Shown here: one piece after another, positions 16,185 through 27,475 of the stretch
How the letters are laid out: every line of letters starts with the position of its first letter
Numbering within the stretch: the first letter of the stretch is position 1
NCBI GenBank assembly: GCA_911728435.2
Contig: OU452199.1
Coordinates: 6,706,860 to 6,770,859, forward strand
Length of the DNA: 64,000 nucleotides
DNA from: Apoderus coryli
Lineage: Eukaryota; Arthropoda; Insecta; Coleoptera; Attelabidae
Reading direction: 5' to 3'
The notes under the pieces: model-generated
What the model saw: only the letters and a program-made list of their open reading frames with translations
Told to the model about the DNA's origin: nothing
Databases searched by the model: none
Position numbers and translations under genes: made by a program

Positions 16185-17218
16185 CACTGTCCAAGATAAG
16201 AATGGGATAGCATTGGAATCGGTAGGAGTTGTAATGTCGGTTAAATTAGAGAAAAGTTGTACAATTTAAACACCTTTTAAATGGTATTTTCAAAATTCCA
16301 CTAACTTTAGCCGTTTTCGAGAATTTTTGAAAAAACGATTTTTGGCTATTTTAGTTTTTATTTATTTCTGACCTTAGTTCGACAGATATAAAAAAACACT
16401 TTTTTATTCTTATTTTTTGACGAGAAAAAGATGCGTTTACAAATTTTCACTACGACGTTTTGTTTTTGACAAACCATCATCAAGTCGGTTTTTTTCAATA
16501 GGGCAGTGGATTTTTATTTGTTTAATTTAAAGCCATTTTCAAATCAAAATAGGTGGTTTATGTAATGGAGTTTCCAGTGTTTTTAGCTGTTATTTAACAT
16601 TATTCAAGAAAAATCGCCATAGTTTGGCACTTAACTGACTGGATGCAGAGTAGTAGGTTTTGCAAAAACATTCTTTCGTCGTTACTCACAATTATTTGTC
16701 ATTTTATTCTGTACGAGGTTTTTTAAATTTCTTTGAACTTTTTGTGCCTTTTGAAGTTACGAAAAAAACGTTTGCCTCAGATGAATGTTTTACGAAAAAA
16801 TGGGCCCAACTGTGGCGATTTTTCTTCAATAATTTGAAATAACAGCTAAAAACACTGAAAACGTGTGATATGCATATTGAAAATAAATTTAACACTAAAA
16901 GATCCAGGGCCGTATTTAAAAAAAGGACGTTGATGGTGGTTTTTCAAAAACGAAATGTCGTAGTGAAAAATTGTAAACACTACCTTATTCTCCTCAAAAA
17001 TCAAAAAAAAGTGCTTTTGATTTTTTTGTATCTGTAATAATAATGTCAGAAAAAAATAACTAAAATCACAAAAAATCGTTTTTTAAAAAATTCTCGAAAA
17101 CGGCTAAAGTTAGTCTACTTTTGAAAACATCATTTAAAAGGTGTTTAAATTGTACAACATTGTAACTCCTACGTTTCTAAGATTCCAATGCTATCCCATT
17201 CTTATCTTGGACACAATG
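16185..17218. mobile_element. Non-autonomous TA-flanked element with long inverted arms
   Basis: It starts CACTGTCCAAGATAAG after TA (16183-16184) and ends with the complement before TA (17219-17220). Inverted similarity continues for several hundred bases on each side, with gaps. No transposase remnant is visible. A solitary arm of the same family lies at about 37540-37724. Tc1/mariner affiliation is inferred from the TA target. Confidence 0.78.
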
Positions 17219-17381
17219 TATAGTGGATCAGAGGTCAAACAGAAAAGTAAAAACAGAAGTTCAAGTCTGCATTTAATATACTTTAGTATTGCTTAGGTAA
17301 TAGCTGATGTTAAAAGCTTCGTTAAACCTCAAAAATGTTGTTTATATTTACGTTTCATTAAGCATTTTGAACACAGGTATA

Positions 17382-17836
17382 CAGTGTGTCCAAAATAATG
17401 ATGGTAGAACTGATATACTTTATCAATTGATAAACTTCAACTCAAATTTCTTGGCCTATATCCAGAACATAGGCCTCAAGCATGAAATGTAGTTTGTAGA
17501 AATGTTAAATAAAATACAGTAGTAAAATTTCATTTTGCGCCAGCTTCTTACACATTCCTAATACCTTATGATATTGTTAGAACATAAATCACAATTAAAG
17601 GTATTCGATTTAATAAATAAAAGGAAATGAAATGATAAAGAGACTGTAAGTATAAAAGATAATTTTGAAATATGCTTTTAGCTGTACTCAAAAAAATATG
17701 TATAGTTTAAAAAATTTAACAAATTCAATTGCATTTAGTAATATAGGGGTTTACTTCAGCATGATTATATTGATATCGCCTTGGCCTTTCTAAAATGAAT
17801 CATGTATATATTCTATTCCTTATTTTCGACACACTG
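17382..17836. mobile_element. 455-bp TA-flanked MITE at the 3' end of the Jupiter gene
   Basis: Termini CAGTGTGTCCAAAAT (17382) and its near-complement ending at 17836 are bordered by TA on both sides. It begins only 41 bases past the stop codon of the minus-strand gene, so it probably lies in that gene's 3' UTR. An ATTAAA word (minus strand, 17612-17607) could act as a polyadenylation signal; this is inference. Confidence 0.7.
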
Positions 17837-17877
17837 TATAAGTATACCTAATTAGAGTAACGTTAAGTACGCTCCTT

Positions 17878-18402
17878 TCACCACAATCCTGAGGAAAACC
17901 CACCGGGCGGAATTCTGTTCTGATTTCGATTCGGTGTCATCCTCCTCTTTTCAAAAATATCAGCATCGTCTTGCCGAATAATATCTCCAATAGAACTAGG
18001 CGATTTCGGTGTACCATTAGTGTCATTCTGTGCGTGTTTTGTAGGTGGATTAATCACCTCATTACTACCATTCTCCTCAATTGTTAATTTCTCAAATTTA
18101 ACACTACTAACATCGGCATTTTGTTTACTACTATCGCTTAGCGATTCCCCATTTTGCACATGACCATTTTGTTTGGTATCTACTACAATTTCTGGAGGTG
18201 GGGCTTTTGCTTCAACAGCTGAGATTTGCTTGTCATTCGCTTGTTGTGATGGTTCTTTTACTATTGATTGTGACTCTGGTTTCTGTGGTACAACATCTGG
18301 CATTTTGTCAGTGCCAAAAATGTTTGAAGTACCGCCACCTGGTGGTTTGAGAACACGTGACGATGAGCGGTTGTCGTGGAAGCCTACGTAGATGTTTGCC
18401 AT
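17878..18402 (-). CDS. Jupiter: Jupiter microtubule-associated protein homologue
   Basis: This 174-residue protein has the two hallmark ends of the Jupiter/HN1 family: an N-terminal RVLKPPGGG followed by NIFG (about residues 16-30), and the C-terminal RIPPGGFSSGLW. The middle is Ser/Asn/Glu/Lys-rich, low in order and poorly conserved. In Drosophila, Jupiter binds along microtubules. Length is slightly below the fly protein (about 200). The start is the first ATG in a good context. A TTTCTGTTTCAG acceptor sits 21 bases upstream on the minus strand, so a 5' UTR exon is spliced on from the right. The one-exon coding region raises a retrocopy alternative, but the acceptor and the intact frame argue for a real gene. 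Confidence 0.85.
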   Translation of the reverse strand: MANIYVGFHDNRSSSRVLKPPGGGTSNIFGTDKMPDVVPQKPESQSIVKEPSQQANDKQISAVEAKAPPPEIVVDTKQNGHVQNGESLSDSSKQNADVSSVKFEKLTIEENGSNEVINPPTKHAQNDTNGTPKSPSSIGDIIRQDDADIFEKRRMTPNRNQNRIPPGGFSSGLW

Positions 18403-19021
18403 GGTTTAATATTTTTTTCTGAAACAGAAGTAAATTAAAATTATCTTTTATTAGAATTAACGGTTAGCCTTGAAGAAGATGCAAACGTTAGCATCGAAAC
18501 TTTCTATTTAAATATTATTTTTTATGACTAATTACATAAGGTTCATTTTATCCCTTCTAGCTACGCCACTGGATGATGTATTCTGTATAACAGGAACTTA
18601 AGTATTCGAGATAATTTTTATAGTAAATTTTCACGGATTTCTGAATAAACCGTTATGTACAGGAAGTGTTTTTAAAGATGGCTTGTATAATTTTTAAATT
18701 CACATTTTTAAACAAATCCGCGTGTGATTTTACCAGTACCTATATACAGTGCCTTCATTTTAAAACTTGCCACCCAAAATAAATCGTCATCAGACATGAT
18801 TATCGGTAAAAACAAGTCGATTTTTTTTGAGGAGGAACTTCCACCCATTTTTGGTTGAATTTTGTGTGTGCTTTCAAAAATTCCTATAAAGAAATATTGT
18901 CAAGAGATCAATGATTTATATGTCCTTCTTTCTTATATTTTTATAGTTTTTGGTATGAACATGTACTCAATTGGTTAAATAATTATTAGCGTTGTTGGGA
19001 TTATGTAGGTACCTGTAGGTA
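18403..19021. other. 5' flank or first intron of the Jupiter gene
   Basis: No coding was seen. At 18469-18505 a stem (GATGC/GCATC) sits between TTGAAGAA and CGAAACTTT, the same arrangement as at 48631-48660. A CTAGCTACGCCACTGG word at 18559-18574 resembles the ends of other insect repeats. Confidence 0.4.
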
Positions 19022-19990
19022 CGAGGGTTGCCTTTTATATTTCGGGATTAGAGAACAAAAACAAATATTAATCATCGAAAATCACTTTATTGTTTTTCAA
19101 AATGTTCCCCATGAAGATCTATACACTTTTGCATGCGTTTGAACCAATTGTCGAAGCACTTTTGCCACTCTGATTGAGGTATTTCCAAAACATGCATTCT
19201 GCATGCAGCAACCGCTTCTTCAGGTGTCGAAACGTTGACCTCTCAGTTGGTTTTTACGTACGAGAATAAAAAGAAGTCATTCGGTGCCAAGTCAGGCCTA
19301 TACGGCGGATGACTCATCAAATCGATGTTTTGGGTGCTCAAAAATGCAGTTGTTTGAGCCGATGTGTGATAGCTCGCATTGTCGTGGTGAAGAGTGATCC
19401 GTCTTCGGCGGTTGGTTTTCCTGATTTCTTGGAAGACAACTGGTAAACAAATGGTTGTGTACCACTCAGAACTGACTGTTCTGCGTTGTTCTAGTGGTAC
19501 GGTTGCGACATGTCCAATTTTTCCGAAAAAACAGGCGACCAATTGCTTGGAAGTGCTTCGTGCGCGAACAACTTTTGTTGGATTTGGCTCATCTTGAAAC
19601 AGCCATACAGTCGACTGCTGTTTACTTTCGAGGCTCATACGCGTAAATCCACGATTCATCACCTGTCACGATGTCATAGACGTGTTTCGAAGCATCGCGA
19701 TCGTATTTTTTGAGCATTTCTTTCGACCAATCGACACAAGCCTTTTTTGAGCGATTGCCAAATTGTGTGGGATTCAACGCGAACAAATTTTTTTGACAGT
19801 CAAATGTTTATGCAATATTGAATGTATGCTGGTCCCACTAATGCCTAAGGTTGTCTCAATCTCTTGATAGGCCACATGACGATCTTGCAATATCAGTTCG
19901 CGCACAGCATCAATGATTTTCGGAACAACAACTGATTTTGGACGACTTTCACGAAATTCGTCAATTTTGACCCATTTTGTAATCAATCCA
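19022..19990 (-). pseudogene. Mariner (DD34D) transposase, 5'-truncated and frameshifted
   Basis: The copy begins (element 3' end) with CGAGGGTTGCCTTTTATATT after TA at 19020-19021 and runs leftward-transcribed to about 19990, where similarity stops before the 5' terminal repeat. Two frames carry the protein: 19986-19774 (helix-turn-helix part) and 19662-19243 (catalytic part). The segment between them is frame-broken around the DESW motif. The HHDN and APND aspartates are 34 residues apart, the mariner spacing. It is the same family as 26216-27473 but inverted. Confidence 0.85.
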
Positions 19991-20159
19991 ATTTATTAGT
20001 AAGTGTTAAGTTTGATAAACATAATATGTACTAGCCTCATTGCAAATAAAATATTATTAATATTATTATTATATAGTTATGTGAAGAGCTGGTTAGAAAA
20101 ATAACAGATAAATTTGTGAAAACATATTTACTCTAGCGATGAATCGACATTTTGGATTT

Positions 20160-20700
20160 GGGAACAAACCCAGTATCTCGAGAAGAAGAGAAGGAAACCT
20201 GACTGGGGACCTCTATTTAGAACTTTAAGAAAATATAATAAATCCATTAATTACTCAGTCGCTGAAGACGGAAGACTGGTAGAAGACAGTTTGCATTTCC
20301 AACAAGAGGGATCTCCTCTTCGTGTTAGACAATGGCTGGATGAAATATTTCCTCGGAAATGGAAGAGGAGGTGTGCAAGAGTGGCTTCCAAGATCTCCAG
20401 ATTTAACGCCACTGTATTTCTTTCTTTGGGGGTAGGTAAGAGCCTGTTCTTTACGAAACTTTAAGAAAATATAATAAATCCATTAATTACTCAGACGCTG
20501 AACACGGAAGACTGGAAGAAGACAGTTTGCATTTACAACAAGAGGGATCTCCTCTTCGTGTTAGGCAATGGCTGGATGAAATATTTCCTCGGAAATGGTA
20601 GAGGAGGTGTCCAAGAATGGCCTCTCCAAGATCTCCAGATTTAACGCCACTGGATTTCTTTCTTTGGGGGTAGGTACGAGCTTGTTCCCCCTTAACATAA
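20160..20700 (+). pseudogene. Tandem-duplicated transposase relic
   Basis: Two copies of about 236 bases (about 20225-20440 and 20461-20690) lie head to tail. Each still shows QQEGSPLRVRQWLDEIFP followed by a degraded SPDLTPLDFF segment, the second and third catalytic regions of a DD41D-type transposase with the Asp of QQDG changed to Glu. Both copies carry further substitutions, so the duplication followed or accompanied decay. Confidence 0.7.
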
Positions 20701-21704
20701 ACTCGACGTGGTGGTTTAGATGACAAGTTATTCTGGGTGGTCAGTTTTAAAATGAAACTACTGTATATATGAATAAAAACAGATAAAAACCAGTTTTAGG
20801 TATGCATGCATAATTTTAAAGCAACATATTTTGTGGGCCATTATTTCTACTTAACGTCAATAATTTATGATTTTACTTAATTTATGGTCTGATAAAAGTA
20901 AATAAAAGAATTCAAATGTTTGTATGGTATGTTTTAAATTATTTCCTACAAAAATGTGTATGTTTCCTCTTCAGGCTATTAAGATAAAAATGAAATTGGT
21001 TGAAACGAGGCAGTCGTACCTATACAGTGTGTCCCTATTTTAATTTTAATATTAAAAAAATTGGCTCAGAAATCTTTAATTTTGTACAGTGCGGCATAAT
21101 TTTTAATTCTAAATAACTTTTCTTAATGCATTTTGTAATTCTTTGTCCTAAAGCACACTTTTTTGCATTTTTCCGACAAAAAAAGGGTCACAAATCAAAG
21201 TAGGTAGGCCATTTTGTAATTTTACACAACTACTCATGGGTTCAATCAAAACTATAGCTATTATAGCTACATTTTTAAAATATTGTGGATCTATACAGGG
21301 TGTCCCAAATATAAGAAACAAACCATAGTTGTGTTTTTTTAAATGGAATGCCCCGTATATGAATATATAAATAAACATAACTTTTATTAAAGTATATCTC
21401 ACTTAAACCTGATAGTTTTTTAAATATTTTAATTTTTATAAAAATATAGGCATAATTTGAATGAAAAAATTCACACTTATTTGTTTGTTTTTTTAAAGCC
21501 GGTCTGGGCTGATAAATATACCCACTCATCACTTGTTACGCCAAATATAAAAATCCAATAATAATAAGTTATATGAACGTAAAGTTTAATTCCAAATAAT
21601 TTGTTTATTTCAAATGGAACACCCAGTATATGAGGTCAAAATTAGATGCACAAAGTAATTATCTGTCAAATATTATAATACTTTCCTATGGATAACTCTT
21701 GACG
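20701..21704. other. Repeat-rich, no gene
   Basis: Solitary Tc1/mariner-type termini (TACAGTGTGTCCC at about 21025 and TACAGGGTGTCCC at about 21294) begin here without clear partners. Otherwise the stretch is AT-rich and unassigned. Confidence 0.4.
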
Positions 21705-22745
21705 TTTTCGTGGAAAATGCACAAATTCATAATATTAGGCGAATTTTTAATTAATTGTTAATTTCATTTAGACCACCCTGTATTTGATGAAGATTAAATT
21801 CATTATCTATTAATCACTATAAGATTTTCCTATAGATATGTATATTTTTAATTTTGCAAAGAAAAAGCACATATTGGTATAGTAATAGGAAGAATTTTTC
21901 AAAATTATAATATTTGTCAAGTCAGCCATGAGAATTTGACAAACCATATATTTAAACAATAATATAAATAATAAATAAATACATTTTCAACTTAAATTAA
22001 ATAACAAGATATACATAAATACTAATAAATTTTATAATAAATGTTCAAAATGATTGGACTCTAGGCACATTTGAATCCTTTTCTTAAATCCTTCAACCAC
22101 TTTAACCTCGTGTAACGCTTCTAAATGCTTAATTTATTTGCTCTTTCATCTCCTCTATTAAAAAAGTTTTCATTTTCGATGATTTTGTTCCTGCCCATGT
22201 ACAAAATTCAACACAATTTAAAATCAATATTGAAAAGTTCTTGATGCAGTTGCACTGTGTTTGGGTGGTATCTCTCGTTAAACTGCCTTAACAGGCTCTC
22301 GAAGACCGCTTTTTTGGGATGATTTTGAGCCGGGAACCTTTGAGCGTAAACTCGGAATGTCAGTAAAGCGTTTTTGGACCATTCTGCCAGAATAAAAATC
22401 ATGTCTATTCTTTCTCCTTTGGAATAGATTCGCATTTTTGATTAAAAATTGTTTTACGAAGAATTTTCAACAGAGTATCTGACAGTAAATATCAAATTAA
22501 AAAAAATATATTCTGTCTTCTCAAATTCTCATGGGTGGCTTGATAAATATTATAATTTTGAAAATTCTTCCTATTATTACTAATATGTGTGCCTCTTCCA
22601 TACAAAATTAAAGATATACATATATCTATAGAAAAACTTTACTTTAACTTTAATTTTTGCATAATCAAATACAGGGTGGTATACATGAAACTAAGAGATT
22701 CAATTACAAATTCGCCTAATATTATGAATATGTGCAGTTTCCACA
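21705..22745. mobile_element. Palindromic transposon relic with inverted arms of about 240 bases
   Basis: Bases 21705-21945 match the reverse complement of about 22515-22745. The arms include an internal ACCACCCTGTATTTGAT whose orientation points outward, so two elements of different ages appear nested or joined. The core holds an N-terminal transposase fragment on the minus strand. Confidence 0.65.
22208..22435 (-). pseudogene. Transposase N-terminal helix-turn-helix fragment
   Basis: The 75-residue frame starts with a YSKGERIDMIFI segment and contains VYAQRFPAQNHP, the paired helix-turn-helix signature of DD41D/DD37D-type Tc1/mariner transposases (typical form: LYAERFPNRRHP). No catalytic region follows. 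Confidence 0.65.
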
Positions 22746-23967
22746 AATTTTAATTGGAAATGATCTTAATCGTCTCAAGGAACTTTCCCTGTGCGGGAAA
22801 GTAAATTGCAATTAGCTTTAATTTGCAAACGTCATTTTTGACATAAAAATATTTCATAAACTATGTTTAGAATTGCAAGTAGGATCCAAAAAAATATCCG
22901 GTATAACGGAAAGTACTAGAATTTTAAAAACATTTTAGCCGAATTGGTCCCGTCGCTCTAAGTAATAGACCAGATTTTCAGGTTGTTCCACAGTGTAGTT
23001 TCTCCATAATCAATCGAAACCCTTCCCGGCTTTCGACTTGGTTTTCTTGTTCATATTTAATTTAAACCATACTCATCAGCAAGGACGTTCTGTCTAAGAA
23101 TCCATATTATAATTTTAAAAATAACCATCACTTAAATCAAAATTAACTTTTTTTAAATTCCTAAATGGTTAACACCGACGAAACAAGAGAATCATATAAA
23201 TACCTATGTCATCAAAGTACAAGGTTAAACTATTTTTTTCATTACTGGACACTTGCCAAGTTCCATTCAGTATGAGATTCCTGACCTACCATCAGACATT
23301 GTATATGTTTCTAAGTGCTTTTCTTTGCTATTTGTGGATAAATAAATACATACAAGAAATATTTATAGTATATAGATACTAACGTACCTACAGGTTACAG
23401 TAACGGCGACGAGGGGAGAGCCACCGAACAATTACCTACCTCACCTTCACGTCTGTGATGTTTTATTGTAATTTGTTAAACATTTAGTTTACTTGTAGAA
23501 ATTAATAACAATAACTTTATAAAGATTGTTCGCGAAATGACAAGATTTTTAACAAACAAGAAATGCCAAACGGAAGTTGTTCTTAGTTTTCCCGGATTCA
23601 AATATTTTGTATAGGTGCGTTAATTTTTGAGTTCTGGTGCATTTAACCAACTTTTTAGATATCGATCTTTTTCTAACAAAACATATTCTTGTTTAATATT
23701 ATTTACAAAGCTAAAGTAAATAATTTTAAATATGATACTGATGATTTCTACACTCATAGACAAAACTATCGAATATTTAAAAATGTAAAAACACTTTGTA
23801 CTAGGAAAACAGTTAATTTTAAAATTCTTAAGTGAAGTTTTATGAAAGGAGCATTTTGAAAACAAAAAGGAATGTTAAATGTGACAATTAGGAATATTTA
23901 CCATGAACAACTATCAAAATATTCGATAAAATTAGGAATATTTACAATGAACTTAACTAACAAAATA
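22746..23967. other. Intergenic, mostly unassigned
   Basis: A fragment of a dispersed repeat lies at 22763-22806: CTTAATCGTCTCAAGG next to the hairpin CTTTCCC-TGTGC-GGGAAAG. Fuller copies are at 34740-35366 and 62312-62650. The remainder shows no gene. Confidence 0.45.
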
Positions 23968-23969
23968 TA

Positions 23970-25900
23970 CAGGGTGGCCGGAAAAAGGAGGTAAATCCGT
24001 TAACCACAGATTCCTTGAGCGAAAATAATATGAGTTTTAAGATGTAATTTTTCATTTTAGCCCTCCATGTTCGATATACAGGGCGTCAAAGTTGAAAATT
24101 TAAAACCAATATTTTTAAATAATTCTAGTACTTATTGAGATGTTGGATTCAAATTTAGTGTGTTTCTTCAGCATAAAGAGCTACTTCTTTCCAAAAAACA
24201 ACACAAAAAACAATGTCTTAATAGCCCAAATACGGGATGTTCAGTACCCATTGACCCCCCCCCAAGTTTTTATTACATACGCCAATGACTTATAAACTAA
24301 GTTTTTATAGGTTACTATGTATTTGTGATTATTTTTTAACTCTTATAAAATTTGGATAAAATCATTTGTTGAGATATTTGGAAAAGTATTGGCTATTGTT
24401 TGATGCCTCGGCGGCTCTGGTGTTACCTTGGATACCTACTTAAGCAATGTTTTATTGTTGTCAAATTAGTTGTCACAATTTGACAGTAGTTTAAGGTTTA
24501 AAAGTTAATATTTTTAATTATCGGTAATTTTATAAGTAAACACAACGAAAATGGATCGTAGACGAAACAATTTTATATGTTTTTCGGAAATGACGCATAT
24601 GATTTTAATCATGGGTAAGATTTAAAAACATTTGATTTATTATAATCAGTAAAATTGTATTTTTGTTTATTTAATAGGAAAATGAATCTCTAACGCTAGT
24701 TTAGCCGCTAGGCGGTACGCAGAAAAGTTCCCTAATCGAATTCATCCAAAACGAAGGTATTTTCAAATTTGGTTAGGTGACTAAGGCACAGTGGAAGTTT
24801 TAGGGAAGACCGTAGAGGGAACTGCGGTCGACCCCGTATAATTCAACCGGAAAAAGAGGAGAGTATTTTAACAAGCATCGAGGAGACACCAAATATTAGT
24901 ACCAGAGTTCTTGCCCGACAGGTTGAAAATATTGGGAAATCTGAAGTACACCCGCACATTTTGCTAGGAATGAAAGGAGATACTTAGATTAAAACTTTCC
25001 GCAACGCTGGCTTGGGCGAGGCCAAGATGCTCCTGTCTGGGGTTGTATGAAAGATTTTGGTTATAAGGTTCCGATTTTGAGTGAAAATCATTTAATAGAG
25101 ATAATTTTACAAACTGGGGAAGACTTTAGGTTGACGCCTCATATTTTTCAAAGACTAAGATTTTCTTTACTAAAAACAGCTCGCATATGCATTGAAAAAA
25201 ATGGGGTCATATCGAGCAATTTCTTTAAACTGGTAGTTTTTCTAATGTTTATTTAGTTACTTTTTCATGTTTTTAAAATAATATGTTTAAATAATTAATA
25301 TTTGACTATGTGATGCTTCAAATTAAGTTAAAAATAATAAACAATTCCGTTTTCGTAGTGTTTAGTTTTATTACCTTTTCGAAAACTGTACTTAATTTGA
25401 TGCACGGTAATGGTAATTTGATTTAAATATGCTTGATTTAGTAGTGAAAATACCGTGAGCCGCGTAAACAACAAGAGCCAATACTTTTCAAAATATCTCA
25501 AAAACAAATAATTTTATCCAAATTTTATAAGAGTTAAAAAATAATCAGAAATACACAGTAATCTATAAAAATTTAGTTTAAAAGTCATTGGCGTAGGTAA
25601 TAAAAACTTAAGGGGTCAATGGGTACTGAACATCCCGTATTTCGGCTATTAAGAAATTGTTTTTTGTGTTCTTTTTTGGAAAGAAGTAGCTCTTTATGCT
25701 GAAGCAACACACTAAATTTGAATCCAATATCTCAATAAATACTAGAATTATTTAAAAATATTGGTTTTAAATTTTCAATTTTGACGCCCTGTATATCGAA
25801 CATGGAAGGTTAAAATGAAAAATGACATCTTAAAACTCCTATTATTTTTGCTCAAGGAATCTGTGGTTAACGGATTGACCTCGTTTTTCTGGACACCCTG
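23970..25900 (+). mobile_element. 1.9-kb Tc1/mariner element with arms of about 450 bases
   Basis: TA at 23968-23969 and 25901-25902 border inverted arms that begin CAGGGTGGCCGGAAAAA (left) and CAGGGTGTCCAGAAAAA (right, reverse strand). The similarity runs about 23970-24400 against 25450-25900. A decayed transposase lies between. Confidence 0.82.
24545..25255 (+). pseudogene. Decayed transposase inside the 23970-25900 element
   Basis: Pieces in different frames show an N-terminal helix-turn-helix (ARRYAEKFPNRIHPKRR, about 24705-24760), a GRPR...PEKEESILTSIEETPNIS linker region, and a C-terminal piece (FPQRWLGRG followed by the IEII...TPHIFQRLRFSLLK region, 25000-25240). The part encoding the first two catalytic aspartates is deleted. 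It belongs to the same broad family as the intact transposase at 12999-14111. Confidence 0.7.
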
Positions 25901-26215
25901 TATATGTTCGTTATACTGGACCGAAAACAGTCCTCGACATGTTGGACCTGAACAGCTGCAAAATTTCCCGCAACCAAGACTCAACTAATACCTATTTGGG
26001 ACATGATTTCTGGCCTCGTACCTTGCGATTTGTTTTTAGAGGGGATTTGAAGGCTGAAACCTATATCCCGCAAAAAATGAAGAACTGAAAGATGCACTTA
26101 ATAGCAGCATAATAGACATAATTCTGTGCTTAATTTTTCCATAAGCTGCAAGTTTTATCGAAACAAGTATATATAGAGTAGGTGGCTATGCCGTTTTAAA
26201 ACATCAACTGTAATA

Positions 26216-27473
26216 CGAGGGTTGCCTTTTATATTTCGGGATTTGGCAACCCTGGTGTTGCAATCTAGCAACTGACAGTTCTATCATAAAGTTGGACATT
26301 TTTGAGGTTATACGTACTCAGAACGTTTTGACATACGAGCGCTATTTGTGTTGTTTACAGTAACTTAAAAGATTCATCTCGGCCCAAAAATTGAATTAAA
26401 TCGTGAACATTTTCGTGCGATTATTTTTTGCAACTTTCGACGTGGATTAACTCAGCAACAGTGCATGGATGAACTAATTCAATTGTTGGCGATGAAGCTC
26501 GATCAAGGACCAGTGTTTATCGATGGTATGGTGAATTCAATCGTGGTCGTAGTTCACTCCAAAAGGAAGTTCGTGTAGGTCATCCAAAATCACCCAAAAC
26601 CATTGATGCTGTGCGCGAACTGATATGCAAGATCGTCATGTGAGCTATCAAGATATTGAGACAATCTTAGGCATTAGTGGGACCAGCATACATTCAATAT
26701 TGCATAAAAATTTGTTCGCGTTGGATCCCACAGAATTTGTCAAGCGCTCAAAAAAAGGCTCGTGTCGATTGGGCGAAAGAAATGCTCAAAAAATACAATC
26801 GCGGTGCTTCGAAACATGCCTATGACATCGTGACAGGTGATGAATCGTGGATTTCGCGTATGAGCCCGAAAGTAAACAGCAGTGGACTGTATGGGTGTTT
26901 GTAGATGAGCCAAATCCAACAAAAGTTGTTCGCGCACGAAGCACTTCCAAGCAAATGGTCGCCTGTTTTTTCGGAAAAACTGGACATGTCGCAACCGCAT
27001 CACTAGAACAACGCAGAACAGTCAATTCTGAGTGGTACACAACCATTTGTTTGCCAGTTGTCTTCCAAGAAATCAGGAAAACCAACCGCCGAAGACGGAT
27101 CACTCTCACCACGACAATGCGAACTCTCACACATCGGCTCAAACAACTGCATTTTTGAGCACCCAAAACATCGATTTGATGAGTCATCCGCCGTATAGTC
27201 CTGACTTGGCACCGAATGACTTCTTTTTATTCCTGTACGTAAAAAACAAACGAGGTCAACGTTTTTCGACACCTGAAGAAGCGGTTGCTGCATTCAGAAT
27301 GCATGTTTTGGAGATACCTCAATCAGAGTAGCAAAAGTGCTTCGATAATTGGTTCAAACGCATGCAAAAGTGTATAGATCTTCATGGGGAATTTTTGAAA
27401 AACAAGAAAATGATTTTCGATGATTAATATTTGTTTTTGTTCTCTAATCCCGAAATATAAAAGGCAACCCTCG
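26216..27473 (+). mobile_element. Full-length mariner element (1258 bp)
   Basis: Inverted termini CGAGGGTTGCCTTTTATATT are intact at both ends and bordered by TA (26214-26215 and 27474-27475). The length is normal for mariner. The transposase inside is broken, so this is a dead but complete copy, more complete than the relative at 19022-19990. Confidence 0.9.
26385..27331 (+). pseudogene. Mariner (DD34D) transposase with several frameshifts
   Basis: The N-terminal helix-turn-helix (NREHFRAIIFCNFRRG, about 26400) shifts frame near 26485 and again near 26620. The catalytic part is spread over overlapping frames: VTGDESWI near 26830, HHDN near 27110 and SPDLAPND near 27200, the last two 34 residues apart. 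At least four frame changes make it non-functional. Confidence 0.85.
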
Positions 27474-27475
27474 TA

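Noticed and set aside
26740..27293. Minus-strand open frames of 87-133 codons over the mariner copy
   Set aside because: They are antisense shadows of the mariner transposase relic on the plus strand; the plus-strand readings show the DESW, HDN and PDLAPND motifs.
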